From the NCBI GenBank assembly GCA_041648175.1, contig JBAZPO010000042.1:1-6678 (forward strand): a DNA stretch of 6,678 nucleotides, in the 5' to 3' direction. Of this stretch, positions 3,759 to 6,678 are shown piece by piece; the first letter of the stretch is position 1, and each line of letters opens with the position of its first letter. Under the pieces are notes generated by a model that was not told the DNA's origin, ran no database searches, and worked only from the letters and a program-made list of their open reading frames with translations. The position numbers and the translations under genes were made by a program. The DNA is from Desulfobaccales bacterium (lineage in GTDB: Bacteria > Desulfobacterota > Desulfobaccia > Desulfobaccales > 0-14-0-80-60-11).

Positions 3759-5108
3759 ATGGACAGACTCGGCATCCTGGTGGTGGACGACGACAAGCTG
3801 GCGCGGGATATCATGGGCGACAACCTGGCCGGCCAGGCGGTGGACTTCGCCGCGGACAGAGCCTCGGCCGAGCGCAAGCTGAAGGCCGGGCATTACGACA
3901 TTTGTTTTATAGACCTGATGCTGGGCCCGGATGACGATTATTCCGGCCTGAAGCTGATCCCGCTGGCCGTGGCGAAAGGCGCATATTCCGTGGTAATGTC
4001 GAGCTGCGACACCGAAGAGACCATAAGCAAGGCTTACGCCCTGGGCTGCAAAGAGTTCTACGTGAAGGGCAACGAGGCGGCCAACGTTTCGGCGATCATA
4101 GCCCGGTATCTGCAGGGCGGCGCCGGCAAGAAGGTGGATGGAGTTTTCTTAAAAGACTTTATCACCAATGACCCAGAAACGCGGGCCATGGTGGTAGAGG
4201 CTTTGAAATACGCGCCTACGAACCTGCCGCTGCTGCTGCTTGGGCCCTCCGGCACCGGCAAGACCACGCTGGCCGAGCTGCTGCACAGACATTCCGGACG
4301 GAAGGGCGCTTTTGTGGCCATGAACTGCGCGGCCTACACCGAGGACCTGCTAGAGTCGGAAATATTCGGCTACAAGCGCGGCTCTTTCACCGGCGCCCAG
4401 GAGAACCGCAAGGGCAAACTGGCGCAGGCCGACAGGGGGACGCTGTTCCTCGACGAGATAGGGGCCATGAGCCAGGCTATGCAGGTGAAGCTGCTCAAGG
4501 CTATAGAAGAAAAATCGTTCTACCCACTCGGGGCGGACAAGCCCGAGTATTCCGACTTCCGCGTGATAAGCGCGACGCTGGAGGACGTGCAGGGGATGCT
4601 GGCCCAAGGCAAACTGCGTTTCGATTTTTTCCAGCGGGTGCATGGCATGACGGTGGCGCTCAAACCCCTGGCGCAGAGGAAATGCGACATCTTCCCGCTG
4701 ATAGGGGCGTTCACGAAACACGCGAAGCGGCTGGCCTTCGAGCCGGCGGCTAAGGAATACCTGCTGGGCCACGCCTGGCCGGGCAATACGCGCGAGCTGA
4801 AGCACTTTGTGGACCTGATGGCCGCCGGCGCGGACGGGCAGATCACCCTTGAAATGGTCTCGCGCTATTTAAAACAGACCGCCGCGCCGGCGGCGGTAAC
4901 TTTCACGCAGGCGCAGTACGACTACGCGCTCAAGCACGGCCTGGCCGGACTGGCCGAGGACCTGAAGGCCGCTATCATCCGGCACAACCTGGCCGAGAAC
5001 CACGGGAAGAAAGCCGCGGCGCTAAAGCAGCTCGGTATCTCAAAGCGGCTGCTGTATATGGTGGTGGAAGGAAAGACCCGGAAGGGGGAGGAGAACGATT
5101 ATGCCTGA
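3759..5108 (+). CDS. NtrC-family response regulator, sigma-54 activator
   Basis: A 449-residue protein with three domains in order. The receiver (about 1-120) has the acidic pocket D10-D12, phosphoacceptor D52 in CFIDLML, S81/S82 and K103. The AAA+ sigma-54 interaction domain (about 130-360) has Walker A GPSGTGKT (162-169), the sigma-54 contact loop GSFTGA (208-213) in place of GAFTGA, Walker B GTLFLDEIG (227-235), arginine-finger positions R287 and R293, and sensor II WPGNTREL (340-347). A C-terminal Fis-type HTH (about 401-437) includes KKAAALKQLGISKRLLY. It should remodel the sigma-54 polymerase closed complex after phosphorylation. Oddities are L274 where family members usually have Asn in sensor I (ATN), and F288 where RED is usual. 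The ATG is preceded by AAGGGGG. It is divergent from the secreted protein operon with its sigma-54 promoter and overlaps the next gene by 8 nt. Confidence 0.93.
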   Translation: MDRLGILVVDDDKLARDIMGDNLAGQAVDFAADRASAERKLKAGHYDICFIDLMLGPDDDYSGLKLIPLAVAKGAYSVVMSSCDTEETISKAYALGCKEFYVKGNEAANVSAIIARYLQGGAGKKVDGVFLKDFITNDPETRAMVVEALKYAPTNLPLLLLGPSGTGKTTLAELLHRHSGRKGAFVAMNCAAYTEDLLESEIFGYKRGSFTGAQENRKGKLAQADRGTLFLDEIGAMSQAMQVKLLKAIEEKSFYPLGADKPEYSDFRVISATLEDVQGMLAQGKLRFDFFQRVHGMTVALKPLAQRKCDIFPLIGAFTKHAKRLAFEPAAKEYLLGHAWPGNTRELKHFVDLMAAGADGQITLEMVSRYLKQTAAPAAVTFTQAQYDYALKHGLAGLAEDLKAAIIRHNLAENHGKKAAALKQLGISKRLLYMVVEGKTRKGEENDYA

Positions 5109-5301
5109 TATGAGCAAGCTACAGCACAACATAAAGTCCATGGCCGTCAGCCTGAAGGAGGCCGCCGAGCAGCTGCCTAGGTGTCCGGACGAAAAGAGAC
5201 TGGGAAGGGTGGCGCTGATGCGCGAGACCGCGCAGGACATTGCGCGGCTGCTGACCGAGCTGGAGACGGAAATGAAGAACAACGGCGCCGGGCAGCCTTA
5301 G
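5101..5301 (+). CDS. Small stand-alone DHp/HPt-like phosphoacceptor protein (candidate)
   Basis: A 66-residue, probably all-helical protein translated with the regulator: ATGCCTGA overlap of 8 nt, GGAGGAG at 7 nt spacing. Residues 9-25 begin H9-N-I-K-S and continue V-x-L, like the H-box of histidine kinases. After an LP-containing turn (25-29), a second helix (about 30-58, MRETAQDIARLLTELE) has the spacing of helix 2 in HisKA dimerisation domains. It aligns by eye with the visible DHp start of the convergent kinase (IRSPLVAL, then QLPEK, then RIRDVANSLLE). H9 is the only histidine. The Pro usual at H+5 is Met14 and the acidic H+1 residue is Asn10, so autokinase partnership is less likely than phosphotransfer. 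Known precedents for stand-alone helical phosphotransfer proteins are HPt domains and Spo0B. Alternatively it is a decayed kinase fragment or a connector that binds the regulator. Confidence 0.7.
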   Translation: MPDMSKLQHNIKSMAVSLKEAAEQLPRCPDEKRLGRVALMRETAQDIARLLTELETEMKNNGAGQP

Positions 5302-6678
5302 GCCGGGCCCTGCCACGGCGATTCTTTACCGATCACTTTAAGCCAGGGCAGGCGGGCGAACCGTTCCGGCGGATGCCCGGTGGCCAGGTAGAGATCTGTA
5401 AAACCTTTTTGCCGGAGGTCCGCGGCTATATCCTCGCCCTTTACGTCGCCGCCGAGCTCGGAGTCTATGTAGATGGGCGTGGTTTTAGGGAAAGTCTCGA
5501 GGACGGCCAGGAAATCGGCGGGGTTCCGGAAGCCCTTCAACTCTATGCCGGCTTCTTCGGCGGCGGTCTCCCAGGTCATATGCACGAGGGCGCTGTCGTC
5601 TATTAAGACCGCTAGCGCCGGCAATGGGGCACCGATCTTGATAGGTACGAAGTCGGACAGGCTTTTGGGAATCATCCTGACGCCGAGCCGGCCGCATTCC
5701 GCTATTATGCGGGGTTCTTCGCTGCGGCTGGTGACCAGGATGGTCCGGGCGCAGAGGCCGAGTTCCTCGGCCAGGCTCAGGCCGGTTTCTTTAAATCCCG
5801 ATAATTCGTAATCGAAAAGGCAGACCGCTTTGCCGGCTTGCCCGGGGTTTTCTTTTACCCAGGCGCGCAACGGCGCCGGTTCGCTGAAATGGTGGTCTTC
5901 GATGTTGTGCTCTTTGGTCCGGGCGGATTCGAAGCGGCCGCGCCATATCTGGTGGACGCCGGGGTCGTCGTCGAGGACGACGACAGGCAGGCCGGGGGTG
6001 AGTTTTAGCTCGCTCACGAAGTAGGCGGGGGCTGCGGCCTTCGGAAGTTTAATTACAACCGAAGTCCCTTTGCCCGGCGCCGAAGTGATATCGAGGCGGC
6101 CGCCCCAGCTCTCGGCCGTGGACCTGGCGTGGAAGAGGCCGAGGCCGGAGCCGCCGGCTTTGCCGTGGGTTTCGCCGCGCCGGCCGAGCTTCGCCAGGAT
6201 CTCGGGGGGTATGCCTTTGCCGTTGTCGGAGACGGTCAGAATAATATTTTCAGTCTCATGGCTGAGGTCCACGTCCACCGCGCCTTTGTCGCCGAGGGCC
6301 TCGACGGCGTTGTTGACCAGGTTGGAGATCATGCGGCGGAATTCGACTGGCTGCAGCCTGGCGAACAGGCCGTAAGATTCGCGGGTTAATTTAAAATCGA
6401 TGCTGACGCCGGGCTTTGATTCGAACGAGAGGCGCTTCTCCGTAACTACGGGATCGATAAGGCTTGAGAGCAGGTGCACGCCCGGGGGCTCGCCGGCGGC
6501 CATGCTGCCGGAGGCCGCGGTGGACGCGGGGCCCGGCTGCTGGCGGTTCTTTTCGAGAAGACTGTTTGCCACGTCGCGGATGCGGTTGAGGGAATGGCGC
6601 ACTATGACGCGCTGTTTCTCCGGGAGCTGTTCCATGTGCTTGAGCGCGGCGTCCAAGGCGACGAGCGGGGAGCGGATG
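5298..6678 (-). CDS. Hybrid histidine kinase with two C-terminal receiver domains (5' partial)
   Basis: The reading frame runs off the window edge; 459 complete residues are visible. A TTG at 6656 is not the true start, because in-frame residues before it (IRSPLVA) continue a kinase H-box whose His should lie just outside. Counting from the first full codon, the rest of the DHp helices run to about 47. The HATPase domain spans about 90-212, with an N box (N119, N122, N123), DNGKG (D151) and GGSGLGL (175-181). Receiver 1 (about 228-345) has DDD 236-238, phosphoacceptor D289, S317 and K338. Receiver 2 (about 354-455) has D360/D361, phosphoacceptor D405, T433 and K451. No transmembrane segment is visible, but any sensor region lies outside. 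It is convergent to the regulator and DHp-like genes, and its stop overlaps the latter's by 4 nt. It is probably their partner, with phosphoryl groups passing through or being drained by its receivers. Confidence 0.92.
   Translation of the reverse strand, partial: IRSPLVALDAALKHMEQLPEKQRVIVRHSLNRIRDVANSLLEKNRQQPGPASTAASGSMAAGEPPGVHLLSSLIDPVVTEKRLSFESKPGVSIDFKLTRESYGLFARLQPVEFRRMISNLVNNAVEALGDKGAVDVDLSHETENIILTVSDNGKGIPPEILAKLGRRGETHGKAGGSGLGLFHARSTAESWGGRLDITSAPGKGTSVVIKLPKAAAPAYFVSELKLTPGLPVVVLDDDPGVHQIWRGRFESARTKEHNIEDHHFSEPAPLRAWVKENPGQAGKAVCLFDYELSGFKETGLSLAEELGLCARTILVTSRSEEPRIIAECGRLGVRMIPKSLSDFVPIKIGAPLPALAVLIDDSALVHMTWETAAEEAGIELKGFRNPADFLAVLETFPKTTPIYIDSELGGDVKGEDIAADLRQKGFTDLYLATGHPPERFARLPWLKVIGKESPWQGPA

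Noticed and set aside
4350..4846. Minus-strand open frames opposite the AAA+ domain
   Set aside because: The plus-strand gene has intact, ordered family motifs through this whole stretch. The opposite frames show none.
6654..6656. TTG as start of the hybrid kinase gene
   Set aside because: The frame stays open to the window edge, and the residues before it (IRSPLVA) are a recognisable part of a kinase H-box. The gene is cut by the window, not started here.

Overview
The window comes from a bacterial chromosome. The genes from about 3.7 kb onward are GC-rich, and the intergenic DNA is clearly AT-richer. A standard signal peptide, a sigma-54 type activator and a multi-receiver hybrid kinase point to a free-living, diderm-type bacterium with elaborate signalling. 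Elusimicrobiota or a deltaproteobacterial-type lineage would fit, but the sequence does not settle the taxon. All gene calls rest on motif recognition by eye; no database search was run.

Left part (1-2240, minus strand): a type IV toxin-antitoxin module of the AbiE type. An AbiEi-like antitoxin (start at 2149) is coupled by a TAATG overlap to an AbiEii nucleotidyltransferase toxin. A 91-residue lysine-rich protein follows, built from two copies of a K-E-L-x-K-D-P-x-x-R unit. The antitoxin has a good housekeeping promoter (TTGACT-16-TACAAT). A 33-bp near-perfect palindrome covers the -10 box, the probable transcription start and the RBS, and is a strong candidate autorepression operator. Three copies of an AT-rich palindrome built around GATATCC(G/A)TATATA lie upstream of the module, inside it and downstream of it.

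Middle (2240-3758): a short non-coding stretch carries a diverged direct repeat reminiscent of an IS21-type end, then a terminator. A two-gene minus-strand operon follows: a secreted protein with 14 cysteines, then a 65-residue two-helix membrane protein. Upstream of the secreted gene is a close match to the sigma-54 -24/-12 promoter (TTGGCAT-A-AATA-TTGCT). Behind that are two GGGAGTATC repeats 22 bp apart, where enhancer sites would be expected.

Right part (3759-6678): divergent from the secreted operon is an NtrC-type response regulator (receiver, AAA+ sigma-54 activator, Fis-type HTH). It overlaps by 8 nt a 66-residue helical-hairpin protein that resembles an isolated histidine-kinase phosphoacceptor (DHp) domain with a single histidine. 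Convergent to these, with overlapping stop codons, is a hybrid histidine kinase with two C-terminal receiver domains; its N-terminus lies beyond the window edge.

The most interesting reading is a self-contained phosphorelay: hybrid kinase to its receivers, to the stand-alone DHp/HPt-like protein, to the NtrC-type regulator, to the sigma-54 promoter of the cysteine-rich secreted protein operon. The parts and the promoter match are visible in the sequence; the wiring is inference.
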